Made by a program: the position numbers and the translations under genes | The notes under the pieces: model-generated | Databases searched by the model: none | What the model was told of the DNA's origin: nothing | The model's input: only the letters and a program-made list of their open reading frames with translations | In this document: one piece after another, positions 39,137 through 48,792 of the stretch | Position numbering within the stretch: the stretch's first letter is position 1 | How the letters are laid out: each line of letters starts with the position of its first letter | Source: Photobacterium swingsii | GTDB lineage: Bacteria > Pseudomonadota > Gammaproteobacteria > Enterobacterales > Vibrionaceae | Assembly (NCBI RefSeq): GCF_024346715.1 | Contig: NZ_AP024852.1 | Coordinates: 2,728,001-2,792,000, forward strand | DNA length: 64,000 nt | Direction: 5' to 3'

Positions 39137-40354
39137 TCAGAGCTGATTATCAGTACTCGAACTAAGAATCGGTGAAGACGGTAAATTCACAATGCGATCA
39201 GCAAGCCACTCAGAGGTCAATAAATCCCCTCGAAAACAATGCTGATACATAGGCAAAGTATGCATAAGTTGCCACACAGGCCGAGTCATCACACCTTGTT
39301 GATTGGTCGCTTCTAGCAGTTGTTGGCGAGCCTCGCTATTTGGACAAATGACTGCATTGAGCCAGTAGTTAGACTGAGCATACTCAGGCTCAACCACAAA
39401 CTGGTAATCCGAAAAGCCAGCATCACTCGAAAATAGCGCTTGGTAATCCATGGCTAACTGACGCTTAGCGGCAAGGTAGGCTGGCAGTTGCTCTAACTGC
39501 GCGCACCCCAAGGCGGCATTTAAATTCGGCATTCGATAGTTAAAGCCAGCTTCATCATGATAGAACTCATAAGGATGCGCGACCTTGGCGGTTGTTGTTA
39601 GGTGTTTAAGGCCTTGTCCTGCTTGGGCGTCATGACATAACACCATACCACCGCCACCCGTCGTTATGATCTTATTGCCATTGAAACTCAGCGCCCCAAA
39701 GTCACCAATCGTCCCGGTATGCTTGCCTTTATAGAATGAGCCTAAACTTTCAGCCGCGTCTTCAACCAAGACTAAGTTCCATTGAAGGCACACCGCCATC
39801 AGCTCATCTAATTGCGCAGGATGACCAAAGGTATGCATAGGCAATATGGCTCTAATTATCTTACCCGTTGCTTGATGAATACACAGGCCGCTAGCATCAA
39901 AGACAGCGTTATCCGTTAAGTACTCAGATAAAGCTTGCGGACACAAAGAGAGGCTTTGACGATTAACATCGACAAACAGTGGTTCAGCGCCCATGTGATG
40001 CAAGGTATTACAGGTGGCCACAAACGTCAGTGCCTGGGTTATCACCAAATCGCCCGCTTGCACCCCCGCTTGATGTAATGCCGCATGCAAGGCCGCGGTA
40101 CCATTAACCGTCGCAACCGCTTTAGCCGAGCCAGTATATTGTTCGATTTGTTGCTCAAACTGATCAACATAACGACCGACACTCGAAACAAAAGTGCTAT
40201 CTATGGTATCAAGCAGGTAGTGCTTTTCATTGCCAATAAAACAGGGCGCATGCAGAGGGACAAAATCATTGGTTTGATAGGTATCGCGGACAAATTCAAC
40301 CAGTCGCTGGCTTGCTGTATTTTGGGGTATAGCGCTGTTATAAATAGCTTTCAT
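39137..40354 (-). CDS. legC: LegC-family PLP-dependent sugar aminotransferase
   Basis: DegT/DnrJ/EryC1-fold enzyme of 405 residues that transfers an amino group to C4 of the 4-keto-6-deoxy sugar made by LegB. It has ATVNGTAALHAALHQAGVQ near residue 80, the ALTFVATCN motif, the VEDAAES motif, and the PLP Lys in LSFNGNKIITTGGGGMV. Sequence and neighbours match the LegC subfamily better than PseC. It follows legB closely in transcription order. Confidence 0.87.
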   Translation of the reverse strand: MKAIYNSAIPQNTASQRLVEFVRDTYQTNDFVPLHAPCFIGNEKHYLLDTIDSTFVSSVGRYVDQFEQQIEQYTGSAKAVATVNGTAALHAALHQAGVQAGDLVITQALTFVATCNTLHHMGAEPLFVDVNRQSLSLCPQALSEYLTDNAVFDASGLCIHQATGKIIRAILPMHTFGHPAQLDELMAVCLQWNLVLVEDAAESLGSFYKGKHTGTIGDFGALSFNGNKIITTGGGGMVLCHDAQAGQGLKHLTTTAKVAHPYEFYHDEAGFNYRMPNLNAALGCAQLEQLPAYLAAKRQLAMDYQALFSSDAGFSDYQFVVEPEYAQSNYWLNAVICPNSEARQQLLEATNQQGVMTRPVWQLMHTLPMYQHCFRGDLLTSEWLADRIVNLPSSPILSSSTDNQL

Positions 40355-40372
40355 CGTTCTTTATCACCGCCA

Positions 40373-41563
40373 TTACATTTTGCTATCGAGGTACTTACCC
40401 GTTTCTTTATGACCAAAATCAGGGATCATTTGATGAAAAAGCGCAACTAACTCGTCTTTGCTCCAACACTGATTAGCTTTGATCTCGGCAATAGCGTGTT
40501 CAAAATGAGCAAGTAATTCAGGGTTAAACTCAGGTTTATTTTTAATCACACCTAAATTATCAAACCGTGCCATATCAAGTACTTCGTCACCCGTGTAGAA
40601 CTCTTCAAAGTCTTTTTCACCCGTAGTATCACTAGAGGTAAACAAACACGGCCATTTTCCTTGCTCAGGTAGTATCTTCGCTAGCTCTCGCGCTTGCTGT
40701 TCTGTTTCACACAGATAAGGTTCAAAGCCACGCTGTTTAAGGTATTTAACGGCAATATCGGCAAACGAGATAAGGTGAAGGGCTTCGCTCAATTTTGGAA
40801 AGAAGATATCTCGGTTTTCACCAAAGATACAAGACATCAAACACAGCTCACCAGACTCCTGCGGCGTGACAAAATAGCGCTTAATATCATTAGGGGCAAC
40901 GAGAGGCTGTTGCTTCAAGATCCGCTGATTAAAACCATGAAGCAAAGAGCCATCAGAAAAAGCCACATTAGCAAAACGCGCCGTTGAAATGGCAATATCT
41001 TGGCTACGACGCATCAAGAACATTTCCATAATGCGCTTAGACGCCCCCATCATATTAACAGGGTTAGCCGCTTTATCGGTTGAGACACAAAAGTACTTTT
41101 TAGTGCCAAGTTCTATCGCTTGCTGTACGGTTTTATCGGTATTAAATACATTCACATTGACCATGCGCATCAGGGTAAACGGGTCTTTCTCACTACGGAC
41201 ATGCTTGAGCGCTGATAGATTAAGAACGTAATCATAGCCAGCGGCTTTTACTTGCTGTGAGATAAAGGCATCAAACTCTACCGAGCCAATATCAAGGGCA
41301 AACGTTTGGAAATCACCATTGATGTAACCAAACGAACTGCGAATATCACGCACCAACTCAACCAGGTTATTCTCGCTAAGATCAACAACATGCAACGCCT
41401 TGGGTTGACGCTTAAAAATCTCTTTAACAACCGCCTGACCAATCGAGCCCGCACCACCTAGCACCAAAAAGCGCGATCGCGAAACCTTAGCAGCTAATGC
41501 TTGCTGATGAGAGTGTAAATCTGAAGAAAATAATGGCGCAGAACGACCAATGAGGGAGAGCAT
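40373..41563 (-). CDS. legB: NDP-N-acetylglucosamine 4,6-dehydratase (LegB-like)
   Basis: Short-chain dehydrogenase/reductase of the FlaA1/CapD type that makes the 4-keto-6-deoxy sugar for legionaminic acid. The 396 residues have a LVLGGAGSIGQAVV dinucleotide loop near residue 35, LSALKHVRSEKDP, and STDKAANPVNMMGASKR. In the last motif a Met replaces the classic catalytic Tyr, as in this dehydratase family. I start it at the ATG giving MLSLIGRSAP; a TTG five codons earlier falls inside a perfect 15-bp hairpin. First gene of the nonulosonate set. Confidence 0.82.
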   Translation of the reverse strand: MLSLIGRSAPLFSSDLHSHQQALAAKVSRSRFLVLGGAGSIGQAVVKEIFKRQPKALHVVDLSENNLVELVRDIRSSFGYINGDFQTFALDIGSVEFDAFISQQVKAAGYDYVLNLSALKHVRSEKDPFTLMRMVNVNVFNTDKTVQQAIELGTKKYFCVSTDKAANPVNMMGASKRIMEMFLMRRSQDIAISTARFANVAFSDGSLLHGFNQRILKQQPLVAPNDIKRYFVTPQESGELCLMSCIFGENRDIFFPKLSEALHLISFADIAVKYLKQRGFEPYLCETEQQARELAKILPEQGKWPCLFTSSDTTGEKDFEEFYTGDEVLDMARFDNLGVIKNKPEFNPELLAHFEHAIAEIKANQCWSKDELVALFHQMIPDFGHKETGKYLDSKM

Positions 41564-41573
41564 GTGAAGAGTA

Positions 41574-41612
41574 CCCAATTAAGCTAGAGGTGGGTATTCT
41601 AGCTTAATTGGG
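41574..41612. repeat. Perfect 15-bp inverted repeat just upstream of legB
   Basis: 41574-41588 and 41598-41612 are exact complements, with a 9-base loop. The hairpin lies 11 bases before the legB ATG in the wecA-legB gap. Neither side is followed by a T-run, so it is not a simple intrinsic terminator. It could be an operator, an RNA-processing or stability element, or affect legB translation. Confidence 0.85.
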
Positions 41613-41663
41613 TTGATAGGTGGAGTGGTTTGAGTGCTGATAGTAACGACGTTAATGTAACGT

Positions 41664-42710
41664 CTAACTTGTTTTTTTTCTTAAAAAAGCCGTAATACGC
41701 CATACGTATGAAAGTAAGACCGCATAAATACAGAAACAAGCAATAAAGCCCCAAAACATAATGTACTCAGCCACATCATAGACTTCGCCTAAGATGCCTA
41801 CAGCAGAATATAGAATCGCAATCGAGCAAATAGCAATGAGAGTCTGAGTCGAGTTAAACCCAAGACGCTGGAAAATATGGTGTAAGTGCTCACGATCTGG
41901 CTTAAACGGTGAGTCACCACGCCGAACACGACGGATCATGATTGCAGCCATATCCATCAGAGGCACAGCAATAAACCACAATGCTGTTACAGGGCGAAGT
42001 GGCGGGCGAGTACCATTTTGACTAGCGAGTAAAAGCATCCAAATAACGGTAAAACCAATCAGCATACTGCCAGCATCACCCATGAATACTTTCTTCTTCT
42101 TACCAAACGCACCTAAGTTGAGAAGAATGTACGGAATGATGGCAACGATGATAATAATGCAAAAATAAGCTAAGTCAGGTTGACCATCAATCGTCAGCAT
42201 CAAACCAAGGCTGCCAAAAGTGACGATAGATAAGAAACCCAGCAAGCCATCTATACCATCTACCATATTAAACGCATTAATAGCGCCAATAACGGCAAAG
42301 ACAGTGATCACATAACCAAGAGTACCAAGATCAAGCGTACCGAAACCGAACATATCACCCAGAGTGTGTAGTTCCAGCCCTGCATAATAGATCATCGCAA
42401 CCGACAACCCACCTTGAATCAAAAGGCGAAATTTGAAACTAACATCATATTTGTCATCAAGCGCCCCGACGATAGCCAAGATCGAAATGCAATAAATATA
42501 TAACTCAGAATGTAAAAGGACATGCTGGCTATAGTACAAATATTGAGCTAAAGTAATACATATTGATAAACCACCAACAAGAGGCACTGCACCTTCATGC
42601 ATTTTTCTTTCATTTGGTTTATCAACTAACCCCACTATTTTTGCTACCTTTCGAAGTAAAAACAATGTAGCAAATGATGTTAAGAATACAAAAAATAAGT
42701 CTATAGCCAT
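41664..42710 (-). CDS. wecA: Undecaprenyl-phosphate GlcNAc-1-phosphate transferase, WecA-like
   Basis: Polytopic inner-membrane enzyme (348 residues, about 10-11 helices). It starts a glycan repeat unit by moving a HexNAc-1-phosphate to undecaprenyl phosphate. The polyprenyl-phosphotransferase signatures are visible: VGALDDKYD near residue 88, AFNMVDGIDGLLG, FMGDAGSMLIGF, and the HLHHIF motif near the C-terminus. Its place between glycosyltransferases and the legionaminate genes suggests it initiates the repeat unit of this locus. Confidence 0.88.
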   Translation of the reverse strand: MAIDLFFVFLTSFATLFLLRKVAKIVGLVDKPNERKMHEGAVPLVGGLSICITLAQYLYYSQHVLLHSELYIYCISILAIVGALDDKYDVSFKFRLLIQGGLSVAMIYYAGLELHTLGDMFGFGTLDLGTLGYVITVFAVIGAINAFNMVDGIDGLLGFLSIVTFGSLGLMLTIDGQPDLAYFCIIIIVAIIPYILLNLGAFGKKKKVFMGDAGSMLIGFTVIWMLLLASQNGTRPPLRPVTALWFIAVPLMDMAAIMIRRVRRGDSPFKPDREHLHHIFQRLGFNSTQTLIAICSIAILYSAVGILGEVYDVAEYIMFWGFIACFCIYAVLLSYVWRITAFLRKKTS

Positions 42711-42858
42711 ATATTTCGTTCACATAATTGGAAGTTTTTATCTGTCCATGCTAAATGGAACTATCTTTTACATTAATTAGGTTAAAATAGATAATCGATT
42801 ATAAAATGTTTAACACTTAAAATAATAGAAAAATCTCGACAAACTTAAAATTCGATAC

Positions 42859-43632
42859 CTATATCTTAGACTTTGCTTTCACCAAGCCACTTTTAGAACA
42901 CAAAAATCTAATAACACTGCTCACATGCCAATATAAATGCATAGAAAATAAAGACCTATTGGCATGCTTAGCAAGGTGCAAAGCTCTAACCTCTGGATAA
43001 TAGACTACAGGGAACCCTGCTTTTTTGCTTCTAAAACAAATATCAATATCTTCACAATACATAAAGTACCCCTCATCGAATCCCCCCAGAGATTGATAAA
43101 GATTTGCTTTGAATGCAAGAAAAGAACCAGCAGCCCAGTCAACACTTGTAGGTTTGTCAATCAATGCTTTATCTATGATCGATGAATTACCAAACCCAAG
43201 AAAAGACTTGACAAATTGATTCAAACATGGGAATTCTCTTATGGAGTTGTCAAATACTTGCAGATCACGGTCTTTAAAAAGATTAATCGCACAGAGTTTA
43301 TTTTTATCTTTCTTCATAAAGAATATTAGCCTACGGACAGACTCAATATCAATTAGTACATCAGGGTTGAGAACAACAAAAATATCATGCTCTTTCATAC
43401 CAAGCTTATCTTTACAATAAGAGTAAACTTTATTGTTATTATGACCAAAACCTAAACCATAATCGCTATCTATCCAGTGGAAAGTTTCACTCGCCATTAA
43501 ATAATGAAAATCATCACCTGATTTATTACTCTTTAGAACGACAGTAAACTCTTGACACAAATTACTTATACAATCTAACTCTCGAATAATACTTTCGTGT
43601 CCGTGAGACACCACTGAAAAAAAAACCTTCAT
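42859..43632 (-). CDS. Glycosyltransferase family 2, possible rhamnosyltransferase
   Basis: A 257-residue GT-A enzyme. Nucleotide-binding-type DSDYGLGFGHNNN is near residue 55, the DXD-like motif in VVLNPDVLID is near residue 90, and WAAGSFLAFK with a following GGFDEGYFMYCEDIDICFR segment completes the catalytic part. The GLGFGxN pattern resembles WbbL-type rhamnosyltransferases, and dTDP-rhamnose genes are in the same operon, so rhamnose transfer is a fair guess. Acceptor unknown. AT-rich composition. Confidence 0.78.
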   Translation of the reverse strand: MKVFFSVVSHGHESIIRELDCISNLCQEFTVVLKSNKSGDDFHYLMASETFHWIDSDYGLGFGHNNNKVYSYCKDKLGMKEHDIFVVLNPDVLIDIESVRRLIFFMKKDKNKLCAINLFKDRDLQVFDNSIREFPCLNQFVKSFLGFGNSSIIDKALIDKPTSVDWAAGSFLAFKANLYQSLGGFDEGYFMYCEDIDICFRSKKAGFPVVYYPEVRALHLAKHANRSLFSMHLYWHVSSVIRFLCSKSGLVKAKSKI

Positions 43633-43645
43633 AAATAAGCCTATA

Positions 43646-44716
43646 CTATTTATTATTCATCATCGTGATATATAAATCATAATAATTATTGGACATGACA
43701 TCTACCGTATAATTTTCTTTATATTTCATATAAACATCATCACCTAAATCTTTTTTATAGCTTGTTCCTATTGCAGAAACCAAGCTGTCCACATTTCCTA
43801 ATTCAAAAAAAGTAACTTCATTCGGGAAAATCTCTTTGAATATTTCAATATTTGACGTGACTATATTGCTTTTTTGCGCTGCTGCTTCTAATAAGGCCAA
43901 ACCAAAACCTTCCGAAATTGAAGGCATAACGTATATATCAAATAAAGATACATAAACATATGCATTTTCAATACGCCCTAATGTATGAAATCGTTCACGG
44001 ACACCAAGTTTGACTGATAACTCAATTAGGTATTCCAAATAAGGACCATCACCAATTAAAACAAAATCAAATGAATCATTCTTAGCCAAAGCATAAATAA
44101 CAAGTTCAAGGCCTTTTAACTCCCTAACAATGCAACAAGTCCCAATAACAATATTCTTGTCATTTTTCAACGCTTTTATTTTACATGAAACATCGTCATT
44201 AGAACAATTTTGGATCAAAGATGAATCTACATCTCTCCCGTTATTTATTATTGATAACTTGTATTCAAAAAAAGGGAGTACTTTAGAATAATATGTTTTT
44301 GATGTATGACTCAAAACTGCTAATCTATCAAACTTTGACCACGATAAAGCCCAGACCAACCCAAATATACGCGACTTTATATACCCATAGTGATCGTATA
44401 GATCTTCAAGGAAGAGACTATGCAACGTCGATACAAACCTGGTTTTTTTTTGCTTAAACATTGAATGTAAAAATATATAGAAGTCAGGCTTGAACATATG
44501 AGAGTGAACTATGTCATAGTTGGAAAAATCTATAGCCTTGAAAAAGCTAATTTTCACCGTCGGTACATTAAAAGTGACTTGTAAATCGCTTTGTTTTAAA
44601 TAGAAAACTGTAACATCTACATTTGGATGGCATTTCCTTAAACCAGCAATAATATCTTGAGCAACAAGAATTGGTGCAGTAGGCTTCAAAGAAGGAAGAA
44701 TAAATGCAATTTTCAA
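43646..44716 (-). CDS. Glycosyltransferase family 4 (GT-B fold)
   Basis: A 356-residue predicted cytoplasmic glycosyltransferase. It has an N-terminal acceptor domain and a C-terminal domain with the donor-binding EGFGLALLEAAAQKSNIV motif (the E-x7-E region). A FVLIGDGPYLEYL segment precedes it. Its start overlaps the stop of the upstream GT2 gene by four bases. Donor and acceptor sugars cannot be assigned. Strongly AT-rich. Confidence 0.82.
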   Translation of the reverse strand: MKIAFILPSLKPTAPILVAQDIIAGLRKCHPNVDVTVFYLKQSDLQVTFNVPTVKISFFKAIDFSNYDIVHSHMFKPDFYIFLHSMFKQKKTRFVSTLHSLFLEDLYDHYGYIKSRIFGLVWALSWSKFDRLAVLSHTSKTYYSKVLPFFEYKLSIINNGRDVDSSLIQNCSNDDVSCKIKALKNDKNIVIGTCCIVRELKGLELVIYALAKNDSFDFVLIGDGPYLEYLIELSVKLGVRERFHTLGRIENAYVYVSLFDIYVMPSISEGFGLALLEAAAQKSNIVTSNIEIFKEIFPNEVTFFELGNVDSLVSAIGTSYKKDLGDDVYMKYKENYTVDVMSNNYYDLYITMMNNK

Positions 44717-45612
44717 AAAATAACCCTTTTAATAAAATATTTAACAAGATCAATTTTAGATGCATTGAATATTATGTTACACCAAGAGTCTAGTGACAGT
44801 GATTCATTTTTATATAATAGTAACTCAAAAATACCTTTATAAAACTGGTTAGTATCGATAGCAGAACTATCTTTTCCCATTGCTAGAATTGATTTTACTA
44901 AGTTTTTTTCATCAACATTATAATGCTCTAATATAGCTTTAACTCTCGATTCTATTTGTTTATTTTTATGTACATTAGATATCTGTGAATCATGATACCT
45001 ATAATTAATCAGTTGCTCTTGAATATTATGAACTTCCCCGCATTTAGATAGTTTAATAAAAAACTCAAAATCTTCCGCATGAATGAAGTTTTCATCATAT
45101 ATTAAACCATTATCTTTGATTATATCTAGATTCATCATAACTACGGGGTGACAGAATGGTGAACATGTTAATAAACCCAGTTTACATGAAGCATCATCCT
45201 CAGGTAATTTTATAGTTCGTTCTTTGGTTCCGAAAACTTTATAATTAGAACCAACAATAGCAACATTACCTTTAGATATATAGCTATATTGTTTTGTAAA
45301 GCGATCTCTTCGACAAACATCATCTGCATCCATCCGAGCAACATACTTCCCCTTAGCAAGCGATAGCCCAAGGTTTAAAGTTTTAATTAGCCTTAAATTC
45401 ACTTCATTTTTGTATAATCTAATTCTATTATCTAATTCTGATTTTTTTTTCAGTATTTCGTAAGATGAATCAGTAGAACAGTCATCAATTATTATTAATT
45501 CAAAATTTTCAAAATCTTGAGATAAAATTGATTCTACTGCCTCAGATACATAATTTTCAGCATTATAGACAGGAAGAACAACACTTAATTCAGGTGACTG
45601 CATTTGGCTCAT
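44713..45612 (-). CDS. Glycosyltransferase family 2
   Basis: A 299-residue GT-A enzyme with a classic N-terminus (LSVVLPVYNAENYVSEAVESIL) and the DDCSTD motif. The metal-binding MDADD is near residue 96 and the HAEDFEFFIKLS general-base region follows. Its start lies inside the end of the wzy-like gene (23-base overlap). The sugar specificity is unknown. Confidence 0.85.
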   Translation of the reverse strand: MSQMQSPELSVVLPVYNAENYVSEAVESILSQDFENFELIIIDDCSTDSSYEILKKKSELDNRIRLYKNEVNLRLIKTLNLGLSLAKGKYVARMDADDVCRRDRFTKQYSYISKGNVAIVGSNYKVFGTKERTIKLPEDDASCKLGLLTCSPFCHPVVMMNLDIIKDNGLIYDENFIHAEDFEFFIKLSKCGEVHNIQEQLINYRYHDSQISNVHKNKQIESRVKAILEHYNVDEKNLVKSILAMGKDSSAIDTNQFYKGIFELLLYKNESLSLDSWCNIIFNASKIDLVKYFIKRVIF

Positions 45613-46840
45613 GGTAAAACTTCTTATTCGTAAGTGATATAATTAAACAAAATAAAAACAACGTTGAGTTAACAGATACCATTGTCACCATCACTTCACC
45701 TTTAAAGCTAGATAGGAAAAAGAAAACGACTAAAGACATCCATAGCGACTTAGCAGAGGGTATATTGTTCGCTTTTAAAATTGGAGATAACAAGTTCAAT
45801 GTGAAGAGTATCGAAAAAAGAAGAAAGGGTATCCCTCCAAATAATAAAACACGAAAATATCCAACATCTATGTGTTGATAATATGACCCATCTAAATTAG
45901 TGTAATGTCCAGTACCTAATAACACATCAGCTAGAGGAAAGTTAACTTGGTACATTTCAAGCAGTCTATTTGTGGACTGTGACTCAGCACCATTTTCTAT
46001 AAATTCAAGTACATAAGTAGAAATATTATTCTCATATAAAAAAGACAGATCTACAGAAAATATCGAAACATAAAAAACAGCAAAAATTATGGTTAAAAAA
46101 GACCACAAGAATACAGTGCGCAACTTTGAAAGTACTCTTAAAGAAAATAATTTCATAAAAAGCAAAGAAAAAAGGTATACAGCGCCGAATCTTCCTGATA
46201 TTAACATCCCAATATTAACAATAGAAAACTTAGCAAAATCTTTAGCAAGTATACGTTTTATCGGCTGATTCATATAATAATGGAAATATATAATCAAAGC
46301 GATACTGAAAGATATTGTCAACCCAAAGAACAAACCACCAGAGAGTGCATTAGTACGTATTCCACTTGAGAAAACATCTGCTTGCATAGCCAACTCTGCA
46401 TTTCGGTGAAAAACTTGTACTATAGGTTTTAAGAATGGTAAGAGTAGAACAACAATTATGATGAGAGATTGAATAAAAAAAACATAAAAAAGTGATTTAC
46501 ATATCTGATCGTAAGCATCTTTTTTATAGTACAGAACAAATAGTTGAGCTAATGGTATAGCACAAAGTGAAGATAAAAAGTTATTCGTATATGTTTTTAA
46601 AAAAGAAAAATCATACGTCTCATAATATATAGATATGAATATAACTAAAATATACCCTATACCTGTCAAGAACAAAAAAGAGCCTACATACTTAGAAACA
46701 TGCCTATAGTTAAAATTAGAGACCGTTATAAGATGAACAAAGCTAATAAATCCAACTAAAAAAGCTGAATGATAAAAAATTGGGATGGTCAATGAGAAAA
46801 CAAACAAAAACAAATAGATTACAAGAAGCCTTTTAGCCAT
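45590..46840 (-). CDS. wzy: O-antigen/polysaccharide polymerase, Wzy-like
   Basis: A 416-residue integral membrane protein with about ten predicted helices and a large periplasmic loop near residues 270-330. Little sequence conservation is visible, which is normal for Wzy proteins. The identification rests on topology, size, and place between Wzx, glycosyltransferases and LicD-like genes. It would join repeat units at the periplasmic face of the inner membrane. Confidence 0.7.
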   Translation of the reverse strand: MAKRLLVIYLFLFVFSLTIPIFYHSAFLVGFISFVHLITVSNFNYRHVSKYVGSFLFLTGIGYILVIFISIYYETYDFSFLKTYTNNFLSSLCAIPLAQLFVLYYKKDAYDQICKSLFYVFFIQSLIIIVVLLLPFLKPIVQVFHRNAELAMQADVFSSGIRTNALSGGLFFGLTISFSIALIIYFHYYMNQPIKRILAKDFAKFSIVNIGMLISGRFGAVYLFSLLFMKLFSLRVLSKLRTVFLWSFLTIIFAVFYVSIFSVDLSFLYENNISTYVLEFIENGAESQSTNRLLEMYQVNFPLADVLLGTGHYTNLDGSYYQHIDVGYFRVLLFGGIPFLLFSILFTLNLLSPILKANNIPSAKSLWMSLVVFFFLSSFKGEVMVTMVSVNSTLFLFCLIISLTNKKFYHEPNAVT

Positions 46841-46875
46841 TCATCAATACTCAATTAAATAATATCACGATTATG

Positions 46876-47499
46876 CTATTTTTTTACATATGATGCTAAA
46901 CGTTGAGTCGAAACTGCATCATTAGGACCAGACCACTGAGCATTAGGTATTATATAGTCAGCGCCATAATATGATTTCAAGTGAGAGTCAAAGTTAACCG
47001 GAATCGACATATTTGTGTCTTCAAACGGTATGCTTTTAAAGCCATTAAAACGGTTACTAAACTGAAACAAAGTCCAACGATCATTAACTCGACGAAAAAC
47101 AGGTGTATATATTTTTTGATCTTCTATTTCATAATAAAAAATATCTACTACAATACCTTTGTAACCGTAACTCTCTTCAAAGACTACTCCATCAACAATA
47201 AACTCATGCCTTAGAGTAAAACCCTTTAGGAAAAACTCTTCGCGTATTTTTAAAGACCAGTCACTAAGAGGGAAACCAAAATCAAGATCATAATCATGAG
47301 GAAGTACTGAATTACAGCGAACAGCTCCAAGCATAGTACCGTACTCTAAGATAAGTTTATTATCTAATATCTTGTTAAGCTCAGTTAATATAACCATTAA
47401 CTTGTTCTTATATATAGAAAGGAAAAAACGTCGATAGATTAAAAGAACTTTAGTTTTTGACACATACGGAAATCTATTTATAAAAATATTTAAACTCAT
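46876..47499 (-). CDS. LicD-like phosphotransferase
   Basis: A 207-residue protein with the LicD/fukutin-type nucleotidyltransferase motif. LEYGTMLGAVR is near residues 51-61, then HDYDLDFG with Asp69, Asp71 and Asp73 as probable metal ligands. LicD proteins move phosphocholine or a related phospho-amino-alcohol from a CDP donor to a glycan. A LicC-like nucleotidyltransferase domain, which would make such a donor, is encoded in the same operon at 49,196-50,992. The transferred group is not known. Confidence 0.78.
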   Translation of the reverse strand: MSLNIFINRFPYVSKTKVLLIYRRFFLSIYKNKLMVILTELNKILDNKLILEYGTMLGAVRCNSVLPHDYDLDFGFPLSDWSLKIREEFFLKGFTLRHEFIVDGVVFEESYGYKGIVVDIFYYEIEDQKIYTPVFRRVNDRWTLFQFSNRFNGFKSIPFEDTNMSIPVNFDSHLKSYYGADYIIPNAQWSGPNDAVSTQRLASYVKK

Positions 47500-47508
47500 A
47501 ATTTACTC

Positions 47509-48741
47509 TTACAGTTCTTTCTTAATTTTAAAGTAAACAACCACTCTATATAAACAAACAAAAAAGCAATTAATTACAACGAAGGTTGCTAAAATAGCAG
47601 GCGATAAATAGCCTTGCCACCAACAGGTTCCCAAAATAACCAAATAAAGAAGACCTGGGTGAAGTATACTCATGTTGAAGCTTTTAATATATCCGGCAAC
47701 TATTAACACACAATTGCCTAAAAAATAGCTGATTGCATTTATTGGCAATGTAATTAGTAAAATACATAATAGTGTAATGCTCCCCTCCATTCCATCGCCT
47801 GCGAACATACGAATAATATCTTGGCCAAAAAAATAAATAGCCATATATGTGACAAGTGCATAAAGAAGAGCAAGTTTAATTATGAGGTAGACAAAATTAT
47901 AATTTTTATCTTTTGATACTTTGGGGTATGTTACTTGGTTGAGAATGTTTAATGGTATAGTCAATAAATTAACTAACTTTTCAGCCAAATCATAATAAGC
48001 AACATAATTCATTCCAAATGAATTACCAATTATGAACGCATTAATTTTAAGTATAAATATATTTGCAACTCTAGAAAAAAAGAAAGCGCTCGATGCTTTA
48101 GCATGACATTTTATTTCTTCAAACCTTACACAAACAAAATTAACACTAAACTTATATTTAATTACCAACACTGATAGTATAGCGTTGGCAATAGCCGATA
48201 AAATCAATCCTACCGTCAAACTATACAATCCAAGGGTTGTATTTACACCTATAAATATAACGAATAGTAATAGTATGCGTGATGAAAGATTTATTATTGC
48301 AGCATATTTTATTTCTTCAACACCCTGGAAAAACCACTGTGAGAAAAAAACATCATTGATGAGCAGTAAATACATAAAAATATAGATGTAATATGCATTA
48401 GGAAAATTACTCGATGGTAAAAACTCAACAATAAAAATATAGAGTGGAATTAAGAATATAAACATCAATATTTTTATAAAAACTATTGATGAGTATAACT
48501 TAGACATCTCTATTTTATCTTCTCTACGCTGAGAGGCCTCTTTTGTACCGTAAAGATTAAACCCATAATCAATAAATATACCAAGCATAAAGATTATAGC
48601 TTGTACATAGATTACAAAACCATAATTTTCAGCCCCCATATACCGAATAAGATAAGGGTAATATAAAAAAGGAACAAATAATGTTAGCATTTGAATACCT
48701 CCCAAATAAGAGATATTCTTAACAAACTTTTTTATAGACAT
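47509..48741 (-). CDS. wzx: Polysaccharide flippase, Wzx-like
   Basis: A 410-residue polytopic membrane protein with about 12 helices and the typical start of the family (KKFVKNISYLGGIQMLTLFVPFLYYPYLIRYMG). Wzx proteins move undecaprenyl-linked repeat units across the inner membrane. It lies between the SerK-like gene and the LicD-like gene. AT-rich. Confidence 0.88.
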   Translation of the reverse strand: MSIKKFVKNISYLGGIQMLTLFVPFLYYPYLIRYMGAENYGFVIYVQAIIFMLGIFIDYGFNLYGTKEASQRREDKIEMSKLYSSIVFIKILMFIFLIPLYIFIVEFLPSSNFPNAYYIYIFMYLLLINDVFFSQWFFQGVEEIKYAAIINLSSRILLLFVIFIGVNTTLGLYSLTVGLILSAIANAILSVLVIKYKFSVNFVCVRFEEIKCHAKASSAFFFSRVANIFILKINAFIIGNSFGMNYVAYYDLAEKLVNLLTIPLNILNQVTYPKVSKDKNYNFVYLIIKLALLYALVTYMAIYFFGQDIIRMFAGDGMEGSITLLCILLITLPINAISYFLGNCVLIVAGYIKSFNMSILHPGLLYLVILGTCWWQGYLSPAILATFVVINCFFVCLYRVVVYFKIKKEL

Positions 48742-48792
48742 TTACATTTACGCTTTTAATAAATACCCTTCATATTAACGAAGGGTATTAGA

